Positions 35,761 to 49,300 of a stretch of 64,000 bases of DNA are shown here, in pieces (the first letter of the stretch is position 1; every line of letters begins with the position of its first letter). The notes beneath the pieces are model-generated. The model worked only from the letters and a program-made list of their open reading frames with translations, searched no databases and had not been told where the DNA came from. Where the stretch lies: contig JAQSEB010000044.1 in NCBI GenBank assembly GCA_030063045.1, positions 558,001 through 622,000 on the forward strand, read 5' to 3'. The translations under genes were made by a program, and so were the position numbers. Source of the stretch: Pratylenchus scribneri. Lineage: Eukaryota; Nematoda; Chromadorea; Rhabditida; Pratylenchidae.

Positions 35761-37942
35761 CTAGTAATAATAACTAGCCCCTGCGGGGCTCTCTTGCCGC
35801 ATATGATACGGTATTGGATGGGTATTAATCCATTTTTCAGAATCCCTGCGGGATTTCACTGAGTCTAGGTGATTTTGGGTCATTTTACAGCTTAATCCGG
35901 CTTAATCCCTCTTTATCCACCTTAATCCACCTTTATCCGGCTTAATCCCAAGCACTCCCAAGCCTGCTATTTCCATCTTCGCCCCTTCGGGGCTCAGGGG
36001 GTGGCCTTCGGCCCCTTTCCCCGCCTTAATCCCATCATTTTACCCTTAATCCCCCTTAATCCGCCTTAATCTCCCTTTATCCGGCTTAATCCTACGCACT
36101 CCCAAGCCTGCTATTTCCATCTTCGCCCCTTCGGGGCTCAGGGGGTGGCCTCCGGCCCCTTTCCCTGCCTTAATCCCATCATTTTGACCCTTAATCCCCT
36201 TTAATCCTCCTTAATCCCCCTTTATCCGGCTTAATGCCACGCACTCCTAATGGCCCGCTATTTCCATCTTCGCCCCTTCGGGGCTCAAGGGGTGGCCTTC
36301 GGCCCCTTTCCCCACCTTAATCCCACTTAATCCCTCTATATCCGGCTATACCCGCGCACCTACCGGGCCTCCGGCCCGGCCCACGTGCCTTCGGCACGCT
36401 TCCCCTCCACTTCCGACCTATTTCCCGCCTTAATCCCACCATTTTGACCCTTAATCCCTCTTAATCCCCCTTTATCCGGCTTAATCTCGCGCACTCCCGG
36501 ACCTCCTCATTCCATCTTCGCCCCTTCGGGGCTCAGGGGTTGGCCTCCGGCCCTATTCCTACCTTAATCCCTACATTTTAACCCTTAATCCGGTCTAATC
36601 CATCTTAATCCGCCTTAATCCTCCTATATCCGGCTATACCCGCGCACCTACCGGGCCTCCGGCCCGGCCCACATGCTTCGGCACGCTTCCCCTCCACTTC
36701 CGACCCATTTCCCGCCTTAATCTCATCATTTTGACACTTAATCCCTCTTAATCCCCCTTTATCCGGCTTAATCTCGCGCACTCCCGGACCTCCTCTTTCC
36801 ATCTTCGCCCCTTCGGGGCTCAGGGGTTGGCCTCCGGCCCTATTCCTACGAGCTTCCTATTTCCATCTTCGCCCCTTCGGCCCCTTTCCCCGCCTTAATC
36901 CCACCATTTTGACCCTTAATCCTCCTTAATCCCCCTATATCCGGCTATATCCCGCGCACCTACCGGGCCTCCGGCCCAGCCCACGTGCCTTCGGCACGCT
37001 TCCCCTTCACTTCCGACCCTTCCCGCCTTAATCCCATCATTTTGACCCTTAATCCCACTTAATCCTCCTTAATCCCCTTTTATCCGGCCTAATCCCACCC
37101 AATCCCAAGCCTGCTATTTCCATCTTCGTCCCTTCGGGGCTCAGGGGGTGGCCTTCGGCCCCTTTCCCCGCCTTAATCCCATCATTTTGACCTTTAATCC
37201 CTCTTAATCCCCTTATATCCGGCTTAATCCCATGGACTTCCCAGCTTCCTATTTCCATCTTCGCCCCTTCGGGGCTCATGGGGAGGCCTTCGGCCCCTTT
37301 CCCTGCCTTAATCCCATCATTTTGACCCTTAATCCTCCCTTATCCTGCTTAATCCCCCTTTATCCGGCTTAATCCCACCCAATCCCAAGCCTGTTATTTC
37401 CATCTTCGCCCCTTCGGGGCTCAAGGGGTGGCCTTCGGCCCTTTTCCCGCCTTAATCCCACCATTTTGACCCTTAATCCCTCTTAATCCCCCTTTATCCG
37501 GCTTAATCTCGCGCACCTTTAAGTTTCGTTCAAAACGGATATGATATTCGTGATCCCCAGCCCAGATTACCCCATAAACGACTATTTTTGTAAAAATTTT
37601 GAAAAAATCCGTTCAGCGGTTTGGCCACGGTAACTCGCGCACCGCTTGGCCAATCTCGAAATAAACTTGATATTCGGCTTCGCCGAACTCGATTACCCAT
37701 TCCCTGAACTTTTGGAGAAAAAATTCGGAAAAAAATTTTTTGAAAAGTGCTTGGTCCCCCCTATGGGTGTCAAAAAAACGGTTTTCCGCGCGGAGCTCCG
37801 CGCGGAGTAAAGTTGGAAACTTCGTTGTATTTTTAGCCAAATCTCGACCCAATTGCCCACAGTTTTTTAAAAAATTCCCGACCTACGGAGCATCGGGAAA
37901 GCCCAAACTTGAAAGAATTTGTTGGACCACCCTTGTTATATT
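35761..37942. repeat. Expanded satellite unit, 2,182 bp
   Basis: Contains about eight CTTCGCC modules and several GGGCC/GTGCC hairpin pairs (for example near 36,355-36,400, 36,650-36,690 and 36,960-37,000) before a single tail. This fits repeated internal duplication of the middle module. Confidence 0.85.
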
Positions 37943-38997
37943 CTAGTAATAATAACTAGCCCCTGCGGGGCTCTCTTGCCTCATGTAATTGTTGGGCTTA
38001 TTCATTTTTAGAATCCCTATGGGATTTCACTGTTTCTAGGTGATTTTGGGATCATTTTGATCCTTAATCCCTCTTTATCCACCTTAATCCCCTTTTATCC
38101 ACCTTAATCCCCTATATCCGGCTTAATCCCTCGCACCCCCAAGTCTGCTATTTCCATCTTCGCCCCTTCGGGGCTCAAGGGGTGGCCTTCGGCCCCTTTC
38201 CCCGCCTTATTCCCATCATTTTGACACTTTATCCCTCTTAATCCCCCGTAATCCGCCTTAATCCTCTTTATCCTACTTAATCTCACGCACTCCCAAGCCT
38301 GCTATTTCCATCTTCGCCCCTTCGGGGCTCAAGGGGTGGCCTTCGGCACCTTTCCCCACCTTAATCCCATGATTTTGAACCTTAATCCCACTTAATCCGG
38401 CTTAATCCCCCTATATCCGGCTATATCCCGCACATCTACCGGGCCTTCGGCCCGGCCCACGTGCCTTCGGCACGCTTCCCCTTCACTTCCGACCCATTTC
38501 CCGCCTTAATCTCATCATTTTGACCCTTAATCCGCCTTAATCCCCCTATATCCGGCTTAATCTCGCGCACCTTTAGGTTTCGTGAGAAACGGATATGATA
38601 TTCGTGATCCCCGACCCAGATTACCCCATAAATGACTATTTTTAAGTCAAAATTGGAAAAAAATTATTTTTCCGCTCCGCGGTTTACACCGCGGTAACTC
38701 GCGCATCGCTTCGCGGATCTCGAAAAAATTTCGATATTCGGGATCCCCGACCTCGATTACCCATTCCCCAGTGTTTATCTCGAAAAAAAATTTTTTGAAA
38801 AGTGCTTGGTCCCCCCTATGGGTGTCAAAAAAACCGTTTTCCGCGCGGAGCTCCGCGCGGAGTGAAAATTTTCCGGATTTCAGATTTTTATACAAAGCGC
38901 GACCGGGTCTGTGCACCTTTTAAAAAAAATTCCCGACCTACGGAGCATTTTGAAGACAGTTATGAGTTAGAGACTGATATTGGGGTCTTGTTATATT
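37943..38997. repeat. Satellite unit type A, 1,055 bp (copy 3)
   Basis: Tandem with copy 4. It carries a visible C-to-G difference (CCCATGATTTTG at about 38,367) relative to the other A copies. Confidence 0.9.
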
Positions 38998-40052
38998 CTA
39001 GTAATAATAACTAGCCCCTGCGGGGCTCTCTTGCCTCATGTAATTGTTGGGCTTATTCATTTTTAGAATCCCTATGGGATTTCACTGTTTCTAGGTGATT
39101 TTGGGATCATTTTGATCCTTAATCCCTCTTTATCCACCTTAATCCCCTTTTATCCACCTTAATCCCCTATATCCGGCTTAATCCCTCGCACCCCCAAGTC
39201 TGCTATTTCCATCTTCGCCCCTTCGGGGCTCAAGGGGTGGCCTTCGGCCCCTTTCCCCGCCTTATTCCCATCATTTTGACACTTTATCCCTCTTAATCCC
39301 CCGTAATCCGCCTTAATCCTCTTTATCCTACTTAATCTCACGCACTCCCAAGCCTGCTATTTCCATCTTCGCCCCTTCGGGGCTCAAGGGGTGGCCTTCG
39401 GCACCTTTCCCCACCTTAATCCCATCATTTTGAACCTTAATCCCACTTAATCCGGCTTAATCCCCCTATATCCGGCTATATCCCGCACATCTACCGGGCC
39501 TTCGGCCCGGCCCACGTGCCTTCGGCACGCTTCCCCTTCACTTCCGACCCATTTCCCGCCTTAATCTCATCATTTTGACCCTTAATCCGCCTTAATCCCC
39601 CTATATCCGGCTTAATCTCGCGCACCTTTAGGTTTCGTGAGAAACGGATATGATATTCGTGATCCCCGACCCAGATTACCCCATAAATGACTATTTTTAA
39701 GTCAAAATTGGAAAAAAATTATTTTTCCGCTCCGCGGTTTACACCGCGGTAACTCGCGCATCGCTTCGCGGATCTCGAAAAAATTTCGATATTCGGGATC
39801 CCCGACCTCGATTACCCATTCCCCAGTGTTTATCTCGAAAAAAAATTTTTTGAAAAGTGCTTGGTCCCCCCTATGGGTGTCAAAAAAACCGTTTTCCGCG
39901 CGGAGCTCCGCGCGGAGTGAAAATTTTCCGGATTTCAGATTTTTATACAAAGCGCGACCGGGTCTGTGCACCTTTTAAAAAAAATTCCCGACCTACGGAG
40001 CATTTTGAAGACAGTTATGAGTTAGAGACTGATATTGGGGTCTTGTTATATT
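38998..40052. repeat. Satellite unit type A, 1,055 bp (copy 4)
   Basis: Exactly the same length as the preceding unit and nearly identical to it; followed by a type B unit. Confidence 0.9.
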
Positions 40053-41087
40053 CTAGTAATAATAACTAGCCCCTGCGGGGCTCTTTAACCGCGTATGATA
40101 CGGTATTGGATTGGTATTAATCCATTTTTCAGAATCCCTGCGGGATTTCACTGAGTCTAGGTGATTTTGGGGCATTTATGGCTTAATCGCCCTTTATCCT
40201 TCTTAATCCCTCTTAATCCTCCTTTATCCGGCTTAATCCCATGCATTCCCAAGCCTGCTATTTCCATCTTCGCCCCTTCGGGGCTCAGGGGGTGGCCTTC
40301 GGCCCCTTTCCCCACCTTAATCCCACCATTTTGACCCTTAATCCCCCTTAATCCGCCTTAATCCCCCTATATCCGGCTTAATCCCACGCACTCCCAAGCT
40401 TGCTATTTCCATCTTCGCCCCTTCGGGGCTCAAGGGGTGGCCTTCGGCCCCTTTCCCCACCTTAATCCCATCATTTTGACCCTTAATCCCACTTAATCCG
40501 GCTAAATCCCCCTATATCCGGCTATATCCTGCACATCTACCGGGCCTCCGTCCCGGCCCACGTGCCTACGGCACGCTTCCCCCTCACTTCCCACCCATTT
40601 CCCGCCTTAATCCCATCATTTTGACCCTTAATCCCACTTAATCCCCCTTTATCCGGCTTAATCCCGCGCACCTTTAAGTTTCGTTCAAAACGGATATGAT
40701 ATTCGTGATCCCCGACCCAGATTACCCCATATTCGACTATTTTTATGAAAATTTTGAAAAATCCGCTCCGCGGTTTACACCGCGGTAACTCGCGCACCGC
40801 TTCGCGGTTCTCGAAAAAATTTCGATATTCGGGATCCCCGAACTCGATTACCCATTCCCCAGTGTTTATCTCGAAAAAAATTTTTTGAAAAGTGCTTGGT
40901 CCCCCCTTTGGGTATCAAAAAAACCGTTTTCCGCGCGGAGCTCCGCGCGGAATGAAAATTTTCCGGATTTCAGATTTTTATACAAAGCGCGACCGGGTCT
41001 GTGCACCTTTTAAAAAAAATTCCCGACCTACGGAGCATTTTGAAGACAGTTATGAGTTAGAGACTGATATTGGACCCTTGTTATATT
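40053..41087. repeat. Satellite unit type B, 1,035 bp (copy 3)
   Basis: Matches 21,948-22,982 in length and in the sequence of its embedded frames. Confidence 0.9.
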
Positions 41088-42112
41088 CTAGTAATAATAA
41101 CTAGCCCCTGCGGGGCTCTTTACCCGCGTATGACTGTAAAAGGGAATATACAACTTTGTTATTGGAATCCCTGCGGGATTTCACTGAGTCTAGGTGATTT
41201 TGGGGGCATTTATAGCTTAATCCCCCTTTATCCTCCTTAATCCCCCTTTATCCGGCTTAATCTCGCGCATTCTAAGGCCATCTGTTTCCATCTTCGCCCC
41301 TTCGGGGCTCAGGGGGTGGCCTTCGGCATCTTTCCCCGCCTTAATATCATCATTTTGACCCTTAATCCCTCTTAATCCGCCTTAATCCCCTTTATCCGGC
41401 TTAATCCCACCCACTCCAAAGCCTGCTATTTCCATTTTCGCCCCTTCGGGGCTCAGGGGGTGGCCTTCGGCCCCTTTCCCCGCCTTAATCCCATCATTTT
41501 TACCTTTAATCCCTCTTAATCCTCCTTAATCCCCCTATATCCGGCTATATCCCGTGCACCTACCGGGCCTCCAGCCCTTCCCCCGTGCCTTCGGCACGCT
41601 TCCCCTTCACTTCCGACCTATTTCCCGCCTTAATCCCATTATTTTGACACTTAATCCCTCTTAATCCCCCTATATCCGGCTTAATCTCGCGCACCTTTAG
41701 GTTTCGTGAAAAACCGTTATCATATTCATGATCCCCGACCTCGATTACCCCATAATTGACTATTTTTGTGAAAATTTTGAAAAATCCGCTCCGCGGTTTA
41801 CACCGCGGTAACTCGCGCACCGCTTCGCGGATCTCGAAAAAATTTCGATATTCGGGATCCCCGACCTCGATTACCCATTCCCCAATGTTTATCTCGAAAA
41901 AAATTTTTTGAAAAGTGCTTGGTCCCCCCCTATGGGTGTCAAAAAAACCGTTTTCCGCGCGGAGCTCCGCGCGGAATGAAAATTTTGGAAAAGTCAGATT
42001 TTTGTCGTAATCTACACAAGGTCAAGATATGGTTTGCACCAAACCGTTTGTCGATAGGACCATTTTGAAGAGAGTTCTAAGTTTCTAAAGCCGCGTTTAC
42101 CCACCTTATTTT
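41088..42112. repeat. Satellite unit, 1,025 bp
   Basis: A more diverged unit with two CTTCGCC modules. The tail contains CAAGGTCAAGATATGG, as in units 1 and 2. Confidence 0.85.
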
Positions 42113-43303
42113 CTAGTAATAATAACTAGCGCCTGCGGCGCTCTCTTGCCTTGAGATCACTTTGGCTTATTCATTTTTAGAATCCCTGCGGGATTTCACT
42201 GTCTCTAGGTAATTTTGGGGTCATTTTATAGCTTAATCCGGCTTAATCCCTCTTTATCCACATTAATCCCCCTTTATCCGGCTTAATCCCAAGCACTCCC
42301 AAGCCTGTTATTTCCATCTTCGCCCCTTCGGGGCTCAGGGGGTTGCCTTCGGCCCCTTTCCCCACCTTAATCACATCATTTTTCCCCTTAATCCCTCTTT
42401 ATCCTCATTAATCCCCCTTTATCCGGCTTAATCCCACGCACTCCCAAGCCTGCTATTTCCATCTTCGCCCCTTCGGGGCTCAGGGGGTGGCATTCGGCCC
42501 CCTTCCCAGCCTTAATCCCATCATTTTGACCCTTAATCCCTCTTTATCCTCCTTAATCCCCTTTATCCGGCTTAATCCCACGCACTCCCAAATCTGCTAT
42601 TTCCATCTTCGCCCCTTCGGGGCTCAGGGAGTGGCCTTCGGCCCCTTTCCCCGTCTTTATCCCACCATTTTGACACCTTAATCCCATCACTTTGACCCTT
42701 AATCCCTCTTTATCCACCTTAATCCCCCTATATCCGGCTATATCCCGCGCACCTACCGGGCCTCCGGCCCAGCCCACGTGCCTTCGGCACGTTTCCCTTT
42801 CACTTCCGATCAATTTCCCACCTTAATCCTTCATTTGGATCATTAATCCCTCTTAATCCCCCTTAATCTGGCTTTATCTCGCTCACCTTTTGGTTTCGTT
42901 CAAAATGGATATGATATTCGTGATCCCCGACCCAAATTACCCCATATACGACTATTTTTGTGAAAATTTTGAAAAAACCGCTCCGCGGTTTAAACCGCGG
43001 TAACTCGCGCACCGCTTCGCGGATCTCGAAAAAATTTTCATATTCGGGATCACCGACCTCGATTACCCATACCCCAGTGTTTATCTCGAAAAAAATTTTT
43101 TGAAAAGGGCTTGGTCCCCCCTTTGGGTCTCAAAAAAACCGTTTTCCGCGCGGAGCTCCGCGCGGAGTGGATTTGGAAACTTCTCTATAGTTTTAGCCAA
43201 ATCTACACAAGGTCAAGATATGGTTTGCACCAAACCGCTTGTCGATTGGACCATTTACCGCAGAGTTATTGAATTGAAAAGCCGTATCTACCCACTTTAT
43301 TTT
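42113..43303. repeat. Last complete satellite unit, 1,191 bp
   Basis: Its opening hairpin has changed on both arms together (AGCGCCTGCGGCGCT, about 42,128), a compensatory change that keeps the stem. It ends at the final CTAGTAATAATAA boundary. Confidence 0.85.
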
Positions 43304-43316
43304 CTAGTAATAATAA

Positions 43317-46300
43317 TATATTCTCATTATACTTTTTTGCGCTATTAGGATAGTTTATTGGCAGTATTATTTTTAATAACGAATTCTCTCATGTAAATTA
43401 CCGAGAAAGGATGAAACAGCGAAGATATTTTATTCTTTTATTTTTTATCACGATAATTTCCTTTTCTACTCTTTGAAATTATGATTATTAGAAGTGGCCG
43501 CTTTAGCATTTAAATTTTGGCCAACTGATACATTTTTAAATGAATTTCAATTTCTTCTTTCTTTCAAATTTGATTTTTCTACAAATTATAGAACATGAAG
43601 AGGAAAAATTGTTGATAATTTTTTTATTGTTAAATAATATATCATTTTCAATATATTTTATTATCAATTATTTTAATTATTATTTAAAATAATTTTCTCA
43701 AATTATAAAATTTATTTTATAATTTTATTGGATGATAATTTAATATTATCAAAAATTTTTTCCTTTTCAATTTAGCATTTTTTAAATTTTTTTAATGATC
43801 AGAAATTTTTCGCAGTAAAAATAATTTTGATGACAAAAAAAATAGTAAATTTACATAATAATTTTGATAGATTTACATTATACAGAAAATATATTCAAAA
43901 ATTTCCCACTTTATCTTTATTTAATTATAAAAATATTTTTTAATAAATTTTATAATATTTGATTTTTTTATCTAATTTCTCCTGAAAATTTCTTTCCAGT
44001 ATTTTCATTTAAATCAATTGTACACGCTGTGATGAATCGCGTATTACTAGCTGTGTCTACTTTCATCGGGCCAACCCGGCTTCAAATTCATGTAAAAATA
44101 TTTTAAGAGAAACAAACAAAATGTCCAAATAAAATAGAATATTTTATATTTTTTTAAATTCAATAAAATATTTTCAATATATAATTTAAGTTCAGCAATA
44201 ATTTTATTTTAAAGGCATGAAATTTTGTACAAGATTTTTTAATTCGTTAAAGATTACAATTTTAATATTTATTAGTCGTTATTTTTTATTTCCTCAATTA
44301 ATTGTAATGAGTGTTATTTTTAATTATATTTAATTTATTATTAATTTAAATATTAATATTAATAAAAAAGGATTTTAAATTATTGTTTGATATATTTTAT
44401 AAGATATTATAAAATTTATCATGTTTGTATTTTTTTTTTTATCAATTTAATATTTTCGACAGTAATTTAAGTGTATTTTTCAAATGAATTCTTCTAAATA
44501 TTTATGGCTTAATAACATTTTTCAGAAAAATTTTTATATAATTGTATTTTATTATAAATAATTAATAGATATCATTTATATGATGTAAAAGTTTCTTTAA
44601 AAATTATTAATTACAAAAATTTGCAATATCTTTAAAAAAATTTTACAATTTTTCATTTTTAATAATTTTCCATATTAATTAAATTTTTTCAAGTTAAATA
44701 AATAATATATAAAAAACCTATTTACCGATGTGGAAGAAACACAAGTTAAAGCTAAATTGTATATTGGGAAAACTTCTTGAAATGCATTTTTTTGCTCCGA
44801 TTTCAAAATCAATCATTAAAGTAATTGGATTATTATTTCCTATATATTCACGAATTATCTATTTTTAAATCATATATAAATATTTTCAGATAAATTTTTT
44901 CCTAAAATAATTGTTATCTTTTTTTTATTAATATTTTTTAGAAGAAAATTAATATACAATCATAATTCTATAAAATTTTCAAATAAATAATTTTTTAAAA
45001 ACCATTAATTTTATTAATTATTTGTGTTTAAACTGCTTTAATTATGTTTGTTTTTTTTAAAATTATTTTTTAAATTTATTTTATTAATTGCAAAAATTTT
45101 ATGATGTGAATTTAATCAATTTTGTAATTTAATTTTTCTAAATAAATAATTTTTTCAAAAATTTTTGAACAGATAATCATAATTTATTTTTTCACGCACA
45201 AAATATAATTTGTGAAAAATTTTAATTCGATTATTTAATATTTCCTTAAAAATTTTTTTTGGCACTCACCGCATCGATGATAGAAATATTTTTCTTTGAA
45301 ATATTTAAGTAATACATAAAATTTTTAACTAAAATAATAAATAATTTCCGTAAATTATATATATATAATTAATATCACTGCTTAAAAGCTAAAAAAATAT
45401 ATGGAAATCTCAATTAAATTAATTATTTTAAATTTATAATTTTAATTATAAAATTTTTTAAATTTTATTAAATTTAAATTTTTAAACTTTTTAATATAAT
45501 TTTATTATTTTTTTTGGATAATGAATTGAAAAGCTCTCTTTTTAAATTTCTTTTTTAAAATTTTTCAATAAATCACTGTGTTGAATTTGATTTATAATAA
45601 ATTAATAAATTTAATTTTTGATGAGAAAATTGAAGCGGGAGAAAATGTATTCATTTGCTTAGCCCATTCGCTTATATGTATATATTGTGTAAACTTGCTA
45701 TTTTTTCTATAAAAGTTTCTATTAAAAAACAAAATTAAATTTATAATGATAAAAATTCGATAACACTTTGAAGTCACTAAATTTTCTGAAAATGTTATTA
45801 AATTTAATTCAAATCCAACGAAAAGATTGAATCATATGGACTTATATGTGAACTTTAAATTGTCTCATATTTATTCTATATAATTTTAATCCCAATGATA
45901 GACGAATAGCAAAATTTGATTTAAATTCTTCCAAGCTAATTAATTTTGCCAAATCACAATCTTTTGAAGCATTTAACATCAAGTGTTGTTGATGTAAAAT
46001 TAAAGGCCCTCAAATTAGATAGAGTGATTAAAAAGTCTTGTATTGTATTAATGTTGCAATATGAATTTTAATTTCAGTAATTATATTTATTGAATATAAT
46101 TGATGATTTCAAATTTATTTATATTATCTTCCTTTTTTCCTCTGAATATCTATGTTTATTTTTTAATTAATGCGATTTTAAATTTTCATTTAATTCTTTA
46201 TTTTTAATTTTTCTTAAATATATTAATAAACTTCGCTTTATCGATTTTATAATATTTCTTTTTTTTTTCTAATAATAAAAATTTGCTTACTAAATTAATA

Positions 46301-49300
46301 AAAATAGAATTCTTTTAATTTCTTATTATAAAATTTTTGTTTTTTTTTACCTAATTTAATGAATATTTAAAAATTTTTTTATTTATTTTCTTAATATTAT
46401 TGAAAGATTATAGTGCATATTTAATTAATTAATGGGAAGAAATATATTTTAATTTGAGGTAATTTAGTATTCATTTTTTAGCTGTTTCAAAGTCTGATTT
46501 TATACAAATATTTTTATTATGTTTAAAAAAATATTTATACAATACGAACTTTATGCTTTCTTATTATTTTTATAATAATGATCTTTTGCTCTTAAAAAGT
46601 TGAAGACCGATCTTAACTTTGAAAATTTTTGTTCGTTTTTTTAATTATTTATAATAATTTTATAACCAATTATATTTTTTTCTAATATATTTTTTTGCAA
46701 CTAAAACATTTGTCAATTTTGTTCTAAACTCTATAATTTATTCTTATTAATCAAACCGCTGATTCTCATCATGCTCAAAAAAATTGTATAATATCTTTAT
46801 TAAATTTTATTATACAACTATTTTTTGCTGGTATTCTTTTTATTTAGCTTAATTTTAATAATATTTTATTGTGTTTTATTTTTGGATTTTAATAAAAATA
46901 ATTTATTAATCTATTTTTTAGAAAATTAATTCTTTCAAAATAAAATTTTATCCAATTGATAAATTTTATTATTATCAATCTCTTAAATTTTTTTTTAATA
47001 TTTATTATCTTTACTATCGATAAACTGATATGGGTTTAAAAATATATTATTTTTTCTTTAGATTTTTTTGTTTATTTGATATATTTATTTTCATAATTTA
47101 TAGATTTAATTTAAAGGAAATAAATTTTTTTTGAATTATTTATTAAAAAATTCTTTATATTTTTCATTTTTTATAATTTTTTTTTTATTTTAATGATGCA
47201 GCTAATATCAAGCTAAAATAAGAAACCAAGAGCATAAAATGAGTTAAATTTTTTTATCATAATTTAAATCAATAAATTTTATGCTAAGGTCGCATAATAC
47301 AATTTCTATTGCTCAATCGTTCAGGAATTGAATTTTCCAGACCATCATCATGATTGCCCTAATTTTCATTACAAATTTATTAGCCGGCAAGAAGGAGGTG
47401 TCATTTATAATATTTCAATTTTTAAATCAATGAGTGTCTTTTAGAATATTTCTATAAAAAATTAAAATTTAAAATTTTGTTAATTGATTTGAATACTTTT
47501 TTAATTACATGAGTCATTTAATTCCAATATTTTAATGGTCTGTTAATTCCCTGGAGAAACAGACATTTATTTTTTTATTTTTCTAATTAAAAATCCTGCC
47601 ATTATTTTTCTCACTATAATTTATGTTTCAATATTACAAATTTTTTTTTTATTTTTTTCTATTTAGCCTAAATTTGTTGATTGTCGTTTGGACGAAATGA
47701 TTTTTTGGATCATTTTCACTCAGAAAGCCTTTTGCAAAATCATATGCCATGTGTATCGATGTTTTCATCATTAGGCCAATGTCCTTCAAATTTTCTATTG
47801 GAAATTTCTCAATAAAATGTAATCTATTACAATTCTTAATTAATTAATTAATTCGCCTTGTCATATTTTTCAATTTTTCCTTTTTCTATACATTTTAGAT
47901 TTATTGGGTAATTATTATTCTACCAAATTATTTTTCTTTCTCTTCTTAAAAATTTTTATCAAATATCATAAAATAAAATTCTAAAATCGTAACATTTAAA
48001 AATATTTTTATTAATTTAATTTTGGCAAATAAATTACTATAAATTTCAGTTTTATATAACACATAATAAAATGTTTTATCATTCTATTCCATTCAATTTC
48101 ACTACATAATATATTAATTTTATAGTATAATTTTTTTCGTGTGCTTCGTCAAATATGATGTAATTAAAAGACGTAATATTGAGTTAATTTTTAAACAATA
48201 TTGAATTCTATGGTCATCCATCCACATTTTAATAATAATATTGTATTCTATTTTTTTAATTAGAAAATTTCATAATAGAATTCAGTGGCTAACTTTTTCC
48301 TAATAATTTAGCTAACAAAATTTTTTTATAAAATCTAATAAAAAAAATATTATTACCCGAAATTATTTCAGGTATCTCTTCAATCATTTATATAAATATT
48401 GATAAATAAATTTAGTATATAAATTTGATATAACAATTCCTTAAATAAAATATTCAAACATATCATCCCATTTTTTAATTAAGATATTATTTTTCGAAAT
48501 AAAATATTTTTTCATAAAATTATTTAAAATTTTCTGTTCTATTTAATCTAAAAGAATCGCGACAGGACGTATGTCCTCCTTGTTATAGATTATCCATGAA
48601 GCACCAAAACCATTGCCAACTATTTTTGCCAGTGCATTAACAATTCTGCTCTAAGTATTTAATTTTGTTTTATTATTTTTAAAATCAATTCAAAAAGATA
48701 ATTTATTAAAAAATGATAAATTAATTTTTTTAATTTAATAATGGAATTAAATGTTTTTATTAAATTTTTGAAATTTTTGATATTTTTATTAATAATATTA
48801 AAAACATTTTAAATTTGTAGTTCTCTAAAATTTTCATAGATGATTCAATTCAAATATATTTTGAAATTTAGAGTAAATTTATTAATTTTTTTATTATTAT
48901 ATATATAGAATTTTAAAATTTATGACAAAAATTGTATTTTTATTTAAATTTATATAAAATATATCAATTAAAATGAATGAATTTTCATTTGTATTATTTG
49001 AAATGCGACTTTTTTTATCGTTAATTTTTACAATTTTTTTGTTATTCCAAAGGATTTCGCTATTTTTATAGTAATCCTAAAAAACATAATTTTATATAAT
49101 TCTTTTTATATATTTTTTTTTATAAATTAAAAATATACTTCAACATTTTCTATGTATAGAACAAGTATGAAAGTTGCATAATTTTTAAATAATTTTAGTG
49201 TATTTTTATTCTTCAATACTTTTTAATAGCTAATAGATAATAAGATATTATAAAATAATTAATCAACTTTTTTTGTAACTTTATAAAAATTTTTATCTTT

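Larger units (their letters stand above)
34011..43316. repeat. Composite satellite block B
   Basis: Same repeat family and same orientation as block A. A partial unit (tail only, 34,011-34,705) is followed by units starting at 34,706, 35,761, 37,943, 38,998, 40,053, 41,088 and 42,113, and a final boundary CTAGTAATAATAA at 43,304-43,316. Unit types A and B from block A recur here nearly unchanged. The block ends abruptly in AT-rich DNA. Confidence 0.9.

Noticed and set aside
15817..43348. Repeated open frames of 60-122 codons on both strands in the satellite (for example 21,597-21,866 minus and 21,752-21,964 plus)
   Set aside because: They overlap each other on opposite strands, recur only because the DNA recurs, are broken in the more diverged units and match no family I know. 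Conservation is at the DNA level.
44020..44095. tRNA-like GGCTTCAAATTC block
   Set aside because: I could not form acceptor and D-arm stems around it.
47280..47400. TAAGGTCGCATAATAC, resembling the conserved mitochondrial 16S rRNA word
   Set aside because: Only a short match; the surrounding sequence does not continue as rRNA and no other mitochondrial gene is near, so a nuclear mitochondrial insert is not supported.
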